Source: Siphonodentalium dalli (taxonomy: Eukaryota; Mollusca; Scaphopoda; Gadilida; Siphonodentaliidae). Taken from it: a DNA stretch of 64,000 bases. The notes under the pieces were generated by a model. It was not told the DNA's origin. It saw only the letters and a list, made by a program, of their open reading frames with translations, and did not search any database. The DNA is taken from NCBI GenBank assembly GCA_032622095.1, contig CP136063.1, forward strand, positions 149,287,379 to 149,351,378. Reading direction: 5' to 3'. Positions 36,514 through 48,349 of this stretch are shown piece by piece. The number at the start of each line of letters is the position of its first letter. Positions within the stretch are counted from its first letter, which is position 1. Made by a program: the position numbers and the translations under genes.

Positions 36514-36736
36514 TTAACCTGTTCTCCCATTCAGTTATATAAGTATACATTGGGCAGTCTATTCATTTGGAGGGGTGTTCAGGTAAAAATCAGATGACAG
36601 ACCAACAAAAAGATATTATAAATAAAAAGGATCTCCTATTCTTTGGTACAGATAATAAGTTCAACAAACGACAGTAGGTCTGAACATTTTGTAAGACAAC
36701 TACTCATCAATGAGTATTTAGTATAGAAAGGGTTAA
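36514..36736. mobile_element. TTAA MITE family ii
   Basis: TTAACCTGTTCTCCC start, TAAGTATACATTGGGCAGTC, TTGGAGGGGTGTTCAGG inside, and TATAGAAAGGGTTAA end (TTAA 36733-36736). Left terminus diverged. Confidence 0.6.
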
Positions 36737-37099
36737 GCAATTTCTGACTTTCAAATCGGGCCGACCCCTTTCATCTTTAATTGGTCGAGTCTTCACTAAA
36801 TCACATTGATATTAAAATAGTAACAAGTGCTTTTGTCATCAAGCCTTTAAATAATTTAGCATTTCATAGGTATTACAGTCTGTCATCATGAGAGGCTCAT
36901 TTCAGTTTCAGCCTGTCAGTTCATACCTTCTGTCTGACAACAAAATATCACAGTGAATACCCAATGTGATAGAAAGTGTCGTCAAACTTAACTGATTCCT
37001 GTATATTACAAAACTCATGATGAATACAATTGCCAAGCATAATAAAGCCCAATGTTATACATTCCTATTCTCATATGACTTCAGATCCCTAGATTATTC
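36737..37099. other. Non-coding stretch
   Basis: Nothing recognised between the two MITEs. Confidence 0.35.
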
Positions 37100-37555
37100 T
37101 TAAAGGTACTCAATCCGATTAAACAACCCTAAATTACTATTTCTTTGGTTTCGGGGGGTAAAAAATATTTGATTCGAGTCGAGGAACCTACCCATCAAAG
37201 CTCAGAGTGATCAGATATTGATTTTTGAAGTTTGTTATTTCAATTATTTGAAGCCCAGAAACATGCCGTCAAACGAACGGTCTTGGTCAAAATTGCGGAT
37301 GAAGATGGATAGCTCTAAAAACAAGTGATAATACAACCAAATTTCATGAATACTCATTACTCAAGTGATAATACCATCATATTTCGTTGAACAAAATGTT
37401 GATAAATAACAAGTTTTGGGAAATTTGTTACCATAGTTGACAGTGGTTAGCATTATTTTGTTGCAATTAATTGATTCTGATAACTAACACGTATTTTGAA
37501 GAAATGTTGTATCTTGATGATATGGGGACCCTCTGATGGGATTGAGTACCTTTAA
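37100..37555. mobile_element. TTAA MITE family i
   Basis: TTAA (37100-37103) then AGGTACTCAATCCGATT; right end GGGATTGAGTACCT then TTAA (37552-37555). Interior words ATTTGATTCGAGTCGAGGAA and CCCATCAAAGCTCAGAG are shared with 52836-53312. Non-coding. Confidence 0.75.
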
Positions 37556-37746
37556 ATGTTTCCATAGATAACTGTTTGCTTTTGGCATTTCTGTGATTTA
37601 TCAACTTAATTAGCCTAGGATCTGTCTGACATAATGGCAGGTACAAAAGAATTTCAGCCTTTGAAATTTACATTTTCAGTAGTTTTCAACCTGTCAATGA
37701 CCTTGACAGGCCCGTTGTTTCTAGGCTTGTTTGTCATGATTCGACA

Positions 37747-38011
37747 ATAACCCTTTCATGGTGGGAACTGCACTGGTGCAACATTAAATATCCTGTGCCA
37801 GTGCATTCTCTTTTTAAATGCGCGTCTCCATAGAGAGCCTTGCATATATAAGAAAAAACACTGGCTTGCAAAATCAAGATAAATATTGTTAGGCCAATGT
37901 ATTCTCTTATATATGCGAGTCTCCCTATGGGTGACTCGCATATAAATAAGAAAATGTATTGGCACAGGGTTTTCACAAAATTTCGGGAAGCTCCAGACAT
38001 GGAAGGGTTAA
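37747..38011. mobile_element. TTAA MITE family vi (CCCTTYCATG)
   Basis: CCCTTTCATGGTGGGAACTG at left pairs with GGGAAGCTCCAGACATGGAAGGG at right, then TTAA (38008-38011); left flank is ATAA. Interior: GTGCCAGTGCATTCTCTT, CATATATAAGA and TAGGCCAATGTATTCTCTTA. A 98-codon minus-strand ORF here is an accidental by-product. Confidence 0.65.
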
Positions 38012-38256
38012 AGATCCTGCTAATGGCCATCTTTAAAGTGAAGTAAAACGATGTTCAAATGCAATAGCAAATCCACTTTCTTAACGCAGGTATTTCCATC
38101 AGAGTTTTATCAGAATTGGCAGCACACATCATTCTTGTAAATAAATTATATGTAATGACTCCTCAGTAAAATCGTTCCACCTTTATTTATCAGTGTTTAA
38201 TTCAGGATGAATGAAGGACTAAAGGTGAACATTTTGCATGGTTCAGATGTTGTGCC

Positions 38257-38436
38257 TTAACCCTTAAATTCTAAATACTTCTCCCATTAAGTTATAAATG
38301 TATACATTGGAACAGTCTTATAATTCATTTTGTGGGGGGGGGGGATGTCCAGAATTTTTGTTTGTTTGTTGAACTTATTATCTGAACATATTCTATGGGA
38401 ACTGCCTGTGAATGAGTATTTAGTATGGAAGGGTTA
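38257..38436. mobile_element. TTAA MITE family ii with G-tract
   Basis: TTAACCCTTAAATTCT at left, GTATACATTGGAACAGTC inside, an 11-G run at 38334-38344 where other copies read GGAGGGATG, and TATGGAAGGGTTAA at right (TTAA 38433-38436). Confidence 0.65.
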
Positions 38437-39142
38437 ACAGTATAACCATTTTTTTGGAAGTTTTCAGAAATAATAGCTAAATTTTCCATTCTTCCAACAA
38501 GTGTTGTGGCTGCATAGTAAAACATCAGTTTGAAATAAGTAAATAATGTCTTTAATTCTGCTAAACCTTCCATTGCTACAGCTCGTAAATAATGTCTTCG
38601 CAAAAATGTAGCATGTTTACCATTTTGGATATTATCTTTGGTATAAGCATGTTTCAATACATCTTTATTGTGAATATAAGTATCTTTAAAGAATGATTAT
38701 TTGATTGTGAGTCCACAAGAAAAGAAAACAGTTGTACTTGGGCATCCAGTATTCTGTTTCTTTACCAAACTATTACATTAATTCTCCGTATGATTACAAG
38801 GCTGATTCAATCACAAATTCATACATTACATTAATGTCAAGTCTTCTACAATTCTCCTGTTCACCCAATTACATTCACACACACAACTACATGTACATTC
38901 ACAGCACTTTCATTAGGGCATGACACTCAACTGCAACACAGAGAATTTCAATTCAAATTTCATAAATCAACCATCAAACATACTCCCAATCTCTCATCTT
39001 TGTTTTCTGTTCGGTCTCAATTAAAATAGGTCTTGGCAGTTTTCAGTCTTCTAACTAATATGCTCAAAATGATTTGCCGACTAGAAATTTAATCCTATTT
39101 TGCCCCAAAGTCTTCATTTTGAGGGTTGGTTGTTTTGCAGAT
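38437..39142. other. Non-coding stretch
   Basis: AT-rich; no genes or repeats noticed. Confidence 0.35.
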
Positions 39143-39394
39143 TTAACCCTCCCATGACTGGAGCTTCCTGAAATTTTGCAAAAACCCTGTGCCAATGCAT
39201 TCTGTTATACATGTCAGTCTCCCATAGGGAGCTTCGCATATATAAGAGAATATATTGGCCTAACAATATTTACATTAACCTTCAATTGTAAGCCAGTTCA
39301 TTCTGTTATATATATATATATATAAAAAAAGAGAATGCACTGGCATTTGATCTTTAATGCTGCACCAGCGCAGCTCCCGTCATGTTAGGGTTAA
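39143..39394. mobile_element. TTAA MITE family vi, opposite orientation
   Basis: TTAA (39143-39146) CCCTCCCATGACTGGAGCTTCC ... GCACCAGCGCAGCTCCCGTCATGTTAGGG TTAA (39391-39394). It is the reverse-orientation relative of 37747-38011, with (TA)n in the interior at 39308-39325. Confidence 0.7.
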
Positions 39395-40435
39395 GATATT
39401 GTGTTGTTTTTGGTGCTCCCAATATATAAGATATTACAGGTGTGAATCCTATATTGTGTGTATTGGTCGAGTAGTACAGCCATTTGACAACAGTTTTGCT
39501 GTTTGCATTCTCTCAACAGCTTGTATAAATCAATTGCTTTTTCATGTGGAAATGAAATGCTTGTTCTGGCAGTTGGTAGATGTCTTGCATATTCTTGTTT
39601 GGCCATCTAATTCTGTATATTTTTATTTTTATATTCATTATTTGTGAATAAAATAGATCCCATACAGTGACATGAAAAATTAGTCAGTTTTACTACCTTC
39701 CTCCTAATTTTGAAATACATGTGGAATAGGGATACGTATCGTGATACAATGCTGACGATATGAAACATATCGCAATATGTTCCACTGCAGAAAGTCAGAA
39801 AGGAGAAGATACAAATGGCAACATAAATGTAAGGACTGAGTGGAAGATTCAATGAAGATATTGTGTGGTCTCTGCAGTTTTATATTATACTGGTAGTACA
39901 GAAATTTAAATGTATCCCTTAAATAACCCAACAAATTCCCTGAAGTTTAATGACCTATGTACATGTACTTTAATATCTATGCATATTTCAGAAACAGGTT
40001 AGTTCTTATTAAAATACAAATTAATAGGTTGCCAGAAATGTTGAGCTCAACAAAATAGAAATCGATGCGTTCTGTTTGACTTCCACCTTTAAAATCCTAT
40101 CGTTAGTTTCGTTAATGTATCGTTAGTTTCGTTAATGTATTGCAATACACATGACATGATACGATATAGTGTATCATGTATAAAGTGATCGCAATGCATT
40201 CAATTCACAATGAATTGTTGCAGTCCTAATGTGGAACACTTTATATCTATTTCAATTCCATAGTAATTAAAGTGACAAACTTTTATAAAAGAAACAAAAT
40301 TCCTCCTTTTTCAGGCCGATGTCTGAAATGTTGAGCTCTACAAAATACCCTTAACAATAATGCATGCCATGTCCATTTCAGGGTAGGCCTACAATGATCT
40401 TGCCATAAATAAGTTTAATGTTTGGAATGTGTACC
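39395..40435. other. Non-coding; perfect 20-bp tandem duplication
   Basis: CGTTAGTTTCGTTAATGTAT occurs twice in tandem at 40101-40120 and 40121-40140. No genes recognised; the 96-codon ORF at 39357 overlaps a MITE end and looks random. Confidence 0.45.
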
Positions 40436-40662
40436 TTAATCCTTTATATACTGAATGTATTCTCTCAATCAGTTATAAAAGTATACATTGGAATGGTCTA
40501 TTCTACATCTAGAGGGGTTTTCAGGAAAAATAAGCAGACAGCAGATAATACAAGAACAGAGGAAGTCCTATTTATTGGAGGTAAATGTTCACATAATAAA
40601 TTCAACAAACAACTTTGTTGAACTTATTATCTGAATATTTCCTTTGGCATAGGAAGGGTTAA
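40436..40662. mobile_element. TTAA MITE family ii
   Basis: TTAATCCTTTATATACTG start (TTAA 40436-40439), AAAAGTATACATTGGAATGG, AAGCAGACAGCAGATAATAC inside, GGCATAGGAAGGGTTAA end (TTAA 40659-40662). Confidence 0.65.
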
Positions 40663-40961
40663 GGATGGTGTATCTCTTCCTAGCAATTTTTTTTTTATAG
40701 ATTCCAGGGTATAAAATAATAGATATGAATTGAGGACACCTGACCGGAAAAGCTATCAACCTTCGGAGTGTACCAAGCGAATACCATGGGAGAGCACTCT
40801 ATCTTGTTAGCACCCTAAATCAAAGCATAATGTAGATCAGCTGAAACTTACCGCAAATTATGATTGAAATAAACCACTTTATTATACCTTTATAGACATT
40901 GAAATGGTGATTTATTAAAAGTATGTTGTTGTAATTGTGGGCCAGAAGAGATAGACCACCT

Positions 40962-41066
40962 TTAACCCTTTCTTTGCTCAATGGACTCTCCATCATATGT
41001 AAAAGTATACAATGAAATGGTCTTTTATTCATCTGAAGGGTTGTTCAGAAAGTAAACACCTGAAAA
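40962..41066. mobile_element. TTAA MITE family ii, left half
   Basis: TTAACCCTTTCTTTGCTC, AAAAGTATACAATGAAATGG and TTCATCTGAAGGGTTGTTCAG match the left half of the family. The right half is missing. Confidence 0.6.
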
Positions 41067-41329
41067 AAGTAAGTTCCCCCTGTTACAATTCCATATATCT
41101 CCTATGCTATTCACCTGATCGCGTTGAAATTCAAACATGATAATTTCATTACATTGTGGGAGTCAATAATCCAGTTTATTTTCTAGACTTTCTGAATGTC
41201 ACTTGATTGGAAAATTTGCCATTTTCAAAAATCACACATTAAACATTTATGCTCAACATAATTGCGTGTTGATCGGATAACTGGGTGATCGGTGTTTCTT
41301 ACATGTCCCCAGCCTTATTACTGGTATAG

Positions 41330-41960
41330 ATTTTCTTGATCTTGACCAGTTGCCACTCTGGGAATTTTAAAAGGGGCATGATTTGGAACCACCTCCATAT
41401 TTGGTCCACTGCCTTCATAGTCTGGTCATTGAGACTAGATTTTGAAGTGAACCTAAAACAAATTGTTGACAAGCTGTTTTTGGTGTCGGGCAGAATCTGG
41501 GGAACAATATATCAAAAATCTGCTTTTGGGAAAAATTTATACTGCTCTTTGAAATTGGGTCGTATTTATGGCTTTTTGTGTCAATTTTGTGTTCCTTATC
41601 AGTCCAGTCAATCTGATGGAAAGAAACACCCAAACATGAACAAATTGATATGCAATGTCTTTTGGTGTGTTTGAATGTGACTCACCCATATAATAACAAC
41701 CAAAATCCCCATGAATCCAAGGGTGGGAAAGTCGATCATTTTTGGGTAAAAAGTCTGGAATATGTAAACAAAAAATGGTGAAAATTGTAATTTTCTGGTT
41801 GAAACTCGATTTTAAGGTGAATCTATATCAAATTGTTAACAAGCTCTTTTTAGTGTTATTTTGTCAGGCATAATCTGGGAAACAATATATCCAAAATTTG
41901 TTTTGGGGAAAATTTTCTAGATTTCTTTGAAACAGGGTACCTATTTTTGGCTTTTCAGCT
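41330..41960. repeat. Dispersed repeat with internal duplication
   Basis: 41428-41580 and 41803-41955 are related copies (CTAGATTTTGAAGTGAACCT / CTCGATTTTAAGGTGAATCT; AATCTGGG(G)AACAATATATC). The segment between (AGTCCAGTCAATCTGATGGA, CAAAATCCCCATGAATCCA) recurs at 45830-45960. A 112-codon ORF (41336-41674) lies in this repeat and is not considered a gene. Confidence 0.5.
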
Positions 41961-42320
41961 CACCTGAGATGAAGTCTCCGGTGGGGCTATAGTCAACACT
42001 CCTCGTCCGTCCGTCCATTCGTCAAGAATTGTCTTCTTCTCCAGATCTATAATACCGAATGTGTTCATATTTGGTGTGAATTTTCCCCAGGTGACTCACA
42101 TTCAGATTGTTCAAGTGAGGTCACCAGATTAATTAGTTGCGAAACCAGGACCATAACTCTATTCCTCCATAGTAATTCTTAGAACGACTTCTTGTCAAGA
42201 ACCATTGGGCCGATTTAGCTAATATTTGGTATGGAGGGTCCTTGGGTGACTGGTGTTCAGATTTGTTCAAATGTGGTCACTGCGTCAAATAGGGGCCGAG
42301 CCAGGGACATAACTCTTAAA
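41956..42320 (+). repeat. Family F modules with CCGTCCGTCC leader
   Basis: CAGCTCACCTGAGATGAAGT leads to CGTCCGTCCGTCC (42004-42016) and then two family-F modules (AGGTCACCAGATTAA near 42118, TGGTCACTGCGTCAAATAGG near 42265). Confidence 0.5.
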
Positions 42321-42491
42321 AATAAAATACATATTTTTAAATTGAAATCCTTGCTCAATTAAAAAATAAAAAATAAAAATGAAAAAAAAAAAAAAATCAT
42401 TTTAACCCTTGATTTTTTTTAGGCACACCAAAACACCCCATTAAACCCACACACACCCCCCCCCCCCCACCCCACATTTCTACTTACTTTT
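42321..42491. other. Low-complexity A-rich and C-rich stretch
   Basis: A-rich run at 42358-42398 and CACACACC then a 13-C tract at 42456-42468. Confidence 0.5.
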
Positions 42492-43790
42492 TATGTGTAC
42501 CCATACCATGTATGGTACACATAATGCCGACGTCCGGATCAACCATCCGTCGTTCGTCCGTCTGTCCGTAGACACTTGCTATCCGATTCATTTACTCAAA
42601 TATTTTTTATCGAATCGTGTTCAAATTTTATGTGCATGTTTATGATGACACACTTCTCACCTGTATAGTTTTTGGTATTGATCGGTTGATCGGTTTAGAA
42701 ATTATTAACACTTTGCATCCGCACATAGTCATGTTCTATCCGATGCCATAACTTAAGTATTTTTTGTCCGATTGTGTTCATATTTGATATGTAGGTTTAT
42801 AATGACACACCCCTCACCTGTATAGTTTTTGGTATCGATTGGTTGATCGGTTTAGAAAATAATTAACCCTGCACACAAATGCTATCTGATGCATCTAAGT
42901 CAAACAATTTTCTTCTGATGTGCCTCATATTTCTTACCTAGGTTTTTCTTAGCATGTTCTTTATCTGTATGGTTTTTGGTATCGTTTAGTTAACCCTTTC
43001 TGCTCTTGTTTTTAAATAGAATTCATCCAAGCTGTGTTGACTTAAATATTTTTCATCTGATCAGCACCAAATTTGGTACATATGGTCCTCATCCCGAAAT
43101 ACAGATCAGGTTCGAATTTGAGTTTGATCGGGTATATTTTAACAGAGTTATGGCCATTTAAAATTAAAGTGACTGATAAAGTAAGCCTGTACTGTGAGAA
43201 GAGATCTCACATAACACAGAGTGTATTATTGGCAATGTTTAACTGGACACTACATACCATAGAGATAAATAACATTGCTCTGGGGAGTCTGTTGATAAAA
43301 CCTGTCAAAGCTAATTGATTACACTCAGGCTAGTTCTGCTTTTCTGTGCAATATTGAGTTAACCCCTTTGTTGTAATAGGTTCATGACATTAGGGACTGG
43401 CTTATTGTATGGGTTTTGCTAAATCCAATGACATGCTTTTCATAGACTTTTTTGTGTTTATCAGTTCATTAGTTTGGGTAAGATTAACCCCATTCTATCC
43501 GATTTCATAACTCAAATATTTCCATTGATTATGTTTATAGTTCTTGGCATAGTTTATGATAACACACCCCTAACCTGCATAGTGAGGGTCATTTGGTTTA
43601 TTTGCTTAAAAATATTAACATCCTCCACCAATCCTGTTGACACAATGTGATAACTAGATATTTTTCACATGATCACTATATATATAATTGCATCCATGTT
43701 AATGCTGATACATTCTTCACCTGTATAGATTTTGGTATCGATTGATTTGAAGATATTAACCATAACTTTAATTATATTTCCACTGTTTAC
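42492..43790 (+). mobile_element. Tandem-module element, family D
   Basis: 5' hairpin TATGTGTACCCATAC / GTATGGTACACATA (42492-42523), then CCATCCGTCGTTCGTCCGTC. Modules contain ATAGTTTTTGGTAT(T/C)GAT at about 42666 and 42822, and a related one near 42972, with GATCGGTTTAGAAA; more decayed copies follow to about 43760. A module at 43060-43160 has CCAAATTTGGTACATATGG, GATCAGGTTCGAATTTGAGT and AACAGAGTTATGGCC, the same words as families C and E. The 3' end was not identified. Confidence 0.5.
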
Positions 43791-43997
43791 ATACATTATA
43801 TCTTTCCAATGTTTAGCTTAGAAGAAAATTAACCCTACCCATTCCATGGTCATACAGTATGCTATCCAATGTAATGAATCTATTTTCAATCTGACTAGAC
43901 TATATATCTATTTTAAACTGACTTAATAGGTTGGAATCAAATGCCATATCCATGTTCATATGGAAGGTGCCCAATAAGGCATATGCCACTTGTGAAC

Positions 43998-44326
43998 TTA
44001 AAGGTACTCAATCCGATTTGATGGTCCCATATCATCAGATTCCAACAACAATACCTGTTATTTATCAACATTTTGTACAATGAAATTTTGCTTCTTCGTC
44101 ATATATCCGACACAAAAAAGCCACTTGATTTTAGAGTTATCCATCTTCATCGACTTTCATACGGCCACTAAATATTCCAGGTGGTTAAAGATAATGGATT
44201 TAAAAAATTGATATCTGCTTACTCTGAATTTGATGAATGGGTTCCTCGATTTGAATAAAATATTTGTTACCCCGAAGCCAAATAAATAGTAACTGAGGGG
44301 TGCTTAATCGGATCGAGTAGCTTTAA
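43998..44326. mobile_element. TTAA MITE family i
   Basis: TTAA (43998-44001) AGGTACTCAATCCGATTTGA ... GGATCGAGTAGCT TTAA (44323-44326). Interior words TCATCAGATTCCAACAAC and CATTTTGTACAATGAAAT are shared with the 22493 copy. Confidence 0.7.
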
Positions 44327-44454
44327 TAGTAAGGTTTGAATTGTTGAAAAGGTTGGTGTAAGGATTTATGAAAATAGCTAATCGTTATCGCCAAGGTATG
44401 GGTTAAACTAAACATCTGCCGATCGTGATCGGCCTCTCGTTCCTCCTGTCTGTT

Positions 44455-45060
44455 TAGTTTCTATATCCCCTCCCCTAATTTGCAGAAGATAAAATGGATA
44501 ATTGAGGTGCCCCATGGGTGCACATTACCAACTTTAACTGGCAGGATTAACCCTTTAGGGACCTCATCCTGCAAATGTCAGACACTATATTCAAGCGTGG
44601 CTGTTCCAATATTATATTCTTAACCACCACACCTATCCAGTTGAACTCATTATACCCTGATTTGCAAATCAGAAAAGAAACAATTTTTTTCTTCTCCAGG
44701 TACATTTTAAAGACCGAATGGGTTTATATATTTGGTGCGGATGTCCCCTATTCAGATTTGTTCAAAATTCAAATGAGTTTATCGGCTCAAGGTGAGATGC
44801 CAGGGCAGTAACTCTTTCCCTTCATAGTAATTTTTAAAACCACTTCTTCTCAATAAACATTGGGCCTATTTAGCTTATGTTTGGTATGGAGGGTCCTGCA
44901 GTGACTGGGTTCCAGATTTGTACACATGGGGTCATTTTTAGGAAACTTTTGAGGAAAATCAGTTCTCTTGAACTCTTAAAATCTACCGTTTGAAATTTCT
45001 AGATGAATGGATCTCATAGATGGGGATTCACGTTTGTTCAAATAGGGGCATAGATAAGAG
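44455..45060 (+). repeat. R1 fragment followed by family-F modules
   Basis: 44470-44580 has TTTGCAGAAGATAAAATGGA and GGGACCTCATCCTGC (R1). 44690-45060 has CAGATTTGTTCAAA, TAACTCTTTCCCTTCATAGT and TATTTAGCTTATGTTTGGTA (family F). Confidence 0.45.
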
Positions 45061-45100
45061 ATTTAACTCTCAACCACCCACCCTACCTGTATCTATGGTA

Positions 45101-45600
45101 TCTATTATATATTTTGGGAAATATGTGTGTGTGTGTGTGTGTGTCTGTCTGTCTGTTCGCGATGGACTCGAAAACGCCCGAGTATCACAGGATTTCGATG
45201 AAAATTAGTGTCTAGGGATACTTTCGTATGGGGAGTGTCATAAGCCTATTCATTTGCCCGTGCGACGTGACCTTGACCTTGAATTCGGGTCAATTCAAGG
45301 TCAATTCGCGAATTTTTATGGGATTTCGACGAAATTTGATACATAGGGTTACTTTTGTCCACTGAGTGTTTTGGACGGGTCAAATCGTGACCTTGACCTT
45401 CAAAATGATCAATTCAAGGTCAAATCGGGTAAAACCGGATGGATTTCGACGGGTACTTTTGTCCGGGCAGTGTTTTGGACGGGTCAAATCGTAGCCCCAC
45501 CTGACCTTGACCTTCAAAATGGACAATTCAAGGTCAAATCGCGCAATTCGCTGAAAAGCAGAGGGGAAACAGCCCGGACGAAGTCGGGTCCACCAGCTAG
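45101..45600 (+). mobile_element. Non-autonomous Helitron-like element 1
   Basis: Starts TCTATTATATATTTTGG right after an A (45100) and ends CCACCAGCTAG right before a T (45601): the A|TC...CTAG|T form of Helitrons. The 16-nt imperfect hairpin CCCGGACGAAGTCGGG lies just upstream of the end. The interior has a GTGTGTGT/CTGTCTGTC leader, then repeated GACCTTGACCTTCAAAATG, CAATTCAAGGTCAAATCG and TTTTGGACGGGTCAAATCGT phrases. No Rep/helicase is present. Two relatives are at 62028-62912. Confidence 0.75.
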
Positions 45601-46200
45601 TAATAATATATAGATACCTATTTATTTCTAAGCTGCCTGGGTTGGGGGCAATGAGGCAGAAGTGTAGAGGGGGTGGGGTTTTGACACTTACTTTGATCAA
45701 AATTTTAATTTAAAATTTCATGCCTGGTACAACATTAGTTGTAGATTTGATTTTTTTTTTAACCAGTAACAGTCCATATTTTCCTACTTCGGGTTAAACT
45801 GTTAGACCGAAATGGCCACAAATTCCTTATTAGTCCAGTCAAACTGATGGAAAAAAACACCCAACTGTTAACAAATTTGCTGTGCAATAACTTTTGGCAT
45901 TTTTGAGTGGGACTATACTCATAATAACATATCCAAAATCCCCATGAATTCCAGAATGGGAAATTCATCATTTTTGCGTCAAAACACTAGAATATGTAAA
46001 AAAAAAAAAAAATGGTGAAAACTGGAATTTTGTCAATAAACAAATCTGCCAATCATAAACACTCAGACGTGTTCCTGACTGCCAAATGTGACCAAATAAT
46101 AACATATCCAAAATGTCCATGCGTTTCATGAAGGGAAATTCGTCAATTTTGGATAAAAATAAAGAAAATATTCAAGAAAATTATCAAAATTGGAATTTTA
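45601..46200. repeat. Copy of the 41330-41960 dispersed repeat
   Basis: TTAGTCCAGTCAAACTGATG, ACATATCCAAAATCCCCATG and TGGTGAAAA words match 41590-41790; near 46090 the phrase recurs once more in degenerate form. Upstream, CATGCCTGGTACAACATTAG also occurs near 21370. Confidence 0.45.
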
Positions 46201-46435
46201 TCCGGAACCAGGTTGGCCAATGTGCATCTCCCAAACTGGGGTGCCAGTATTAAACTTGTTCCATGTTTTTGTTCGTAAGGATGTCTGCTCATACTATTTT
46301 GACGTTAACATGAGGCTGTGGCCGTACCAGGCAATATGGCGGCCATTTCCTGGAATGTACTACCAATCACTTCAATGTCCTCTAAATTTATTAATGTGGC
46401 AGAAAGTTTCCAGAGCCATAAACTAGTTTCATAAT

Positions 46436-46990
46436 ACATCAAATGAGTGTCCCAAACCATCTTAACGAGTGCGCCAAACCATGTACAGAGTTATAAAACC
46501 CATCTAGTATCCAAAAACCAACATGAGTATCCCAATCCATAAGAAGGGCATCCCACATCCAAATATTGTCCCAAACCATCCAAGGGGTGTCCCAATCCAC
46601 CAAACGAGTTCACAAACCACCCAGACTGATGTAGACTGAGGTAGGTAGTGCCCCAAACGATACTGAACTGGTATCATAACCCACACCTATAGTCCCCCAA
46701 ACCATGCACCTGGTATTCCAATCCACCCAAATGAGTGTCCCAAACCACCAAATGAGTGTCTCCATCGACCTGATTAGGGACCCAATCCATTCAACGAATG
46801 TTTCCAAACCACACTGGTAGTGCTCCAGACTTTGCAACCGATGGTTTGTGGCACACACTTGATGGTTTGAGATACCAATTTGTGTGGTTTGGGACACGTG
46901 CATAATTGGGCCACTCGATGGGTGACATGTGGCAATCGGTGGATGGTATGAACACGCATTGGTTTGGGCACTATTTTTAATAGATGGTTT
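46436..46990. repeat. Degenerate minisatellite (CCCAAACCA-type)
   Basis: Units of about 25-40 bp are built on GAGTGTCCCAAACCA / GTATCCCAATCCA with interruptions. The right half (from about 46830) reads the inverse, TGGTTTGGGACAC-like, so the array changes orientation. Short ORFs on the minus strand are by-products of the array. Confidence 0.5.
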
Positions 46991-47028
46991 GAGACACTTC
47001 GGGTGGACTGTTTTACATACCATGGATG

Positions 47029-47913
47029 AATGCTGATATACAAGAAGCCAAGCGAACACGACGCCAGCTTGAACGGAAGTGGCGTAAGAGCGGTCTATAT
47101 TGCCATAGACTTCGATAACTTTATTCTCAGCAACATAAGGTCGTCCGCGCAGCCATAACATTAGCCAGGACAGACTATTATAGCGATAAAATCATTTCAG
47201 CAAGTTCGTCTAGAACTCTATTCAATGTAGTGAATGGGTTGTCCGGAAAATCCAACGCTCTCGTGCTTCCAGAAAACGTCCCGATTGCGGACTTGCCCAA
47301 TATATTCAGTACATTTTTCGAAGACAAGATCTCACGAATTCGAGCAAATCTTGACCAACACAATATTCCCACGGAGTTTTCGACATTCTCCGGCACAGAA
47401 TTGATCTCTTTCAAGCCAGTGTCATCGGATTCTGTAAGGAAAACCATATTATCATCGCCGCCTAAATCATGCGCTCTTGATCCGCTGCCTACTAAACTAC
47501 TGATTCAATTCTTACACCTTCTTATCGAACCTATCACTGACATCATGAACTTCTGCCTAAAACATGGCACCGTTACTGAATGTTTCAAACAAGCAGTCAT
47601 CACACCTCTCATCAAAAAGAAAGGAGTTAAATGGAATGACTTGAAAAATTATCGGCCTGTGTCTGGACTGCCATTCTTGTCTAAGATTCTTGAGAAACTC
47701 GTTCTCCAGCAACTAAAGGAACATCTGACGACAAACAACCTCATGGAAAAAAATTCAATCGGCGTATCGCCAGTTCCACAGCACAGAAACCGCATGTGTT
47801 AGGATATCATCCGACCTCCTGAACGCTAAAGACAACCGTCTAGTTTCCGCGTCGTCACGCTGTTGGACCTATCTGCAGCTTTTGATACATAAGATCACTC
47901 TGTCATGCTTAAG
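47029..47913 (+). pseudogene. LINE reverse transcriptase remnant, N-terminal part
   Basis: Open in one frame from 47029 to 47802 except TAA at 47116. It reads EAKRTRRQLERKWRKSGL and LARTDYYSDKI (the linker between endonuclease and RT in L2/CR1/Jockey-type LINEs), then CALDPLPTKLL, AVITPLIKK and LKNYRPVSGLPFLSKILEK, which are RT motifs 0-2. A frameshift near 47755 is followed by SAYRQFHSTETAC in the next frame, and a second shift leads to LLDLSAAFDT (motif A aspartate), a stop, and DHSVML. The endonuclease domain is missing. An inverted-repeat element interrupts it at 47914. The clade is inferred from motif style only. Confidence 0.8.
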
Positions 47914-48349
47914 TATGGAATCCTATTACGGCCACTTGCTAATGGCGCTTTCGGCGCGATGCGCCGAAAGCGCCGAAAGCGACAAAAAGTGCGCCATTAG
48001 TACCGCGCCGAAAGCGCCGAAAGCGCCGAAAGCGACAAAAAGTGCGCCGTAACGGCGCACTATTTGTCGCTTTCGGCGCTTTCGGCGCTTTCGGTGCGGT
48101 GCGCCGAAAGCGACAAAATGTGCGCCATTAGCGTTATTTCGGCGCGCGCCGAAAGCGCCGAAAGCGACAAAAAGTGCGCCGATCGGCGCACATTTTGTCG
48201 CTTTCGGCGCTTTCGGCGCTTTCGGCGCGCGCCGAAACAACGCTAATGGCGCACTTTTTGTCGCTTTCGGCGCGCGCGCCGAAAGCGCCGAAAGCGACAA
48301 AAAGTGCGCCGAAAGCGCCATTAGCAAGTGGCCGTAATAGGATTCCATA
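47914..48349. mobile_element. Multi-palindromic GC-rich element with 43-bp inverted ends
   Basis: TATGGAATCCTATTACGGCC... at left and its exact inverse at right give a perfect inverted repeat of about 43 bp. Between them the sequence is made almost only of (GCGCCGAAAGC)n, GACAAAAAGTGCGCC and their inverses, in alternating orientation, so many nested hairpins are possible. Several ORFs on both strands (60-140 codons, rich in Ala/Ser/Lys) are by-products. A second, left-truncated copy is at 50664-50932. Transposon class unknown. Confidence 0.7.

Noticed and set aside
46610-47161. 183-codon minus-strand ORF
   Set aside because: It spans a degenerate minisatellite and the opposite strand of the LINE remnant, with no domain.
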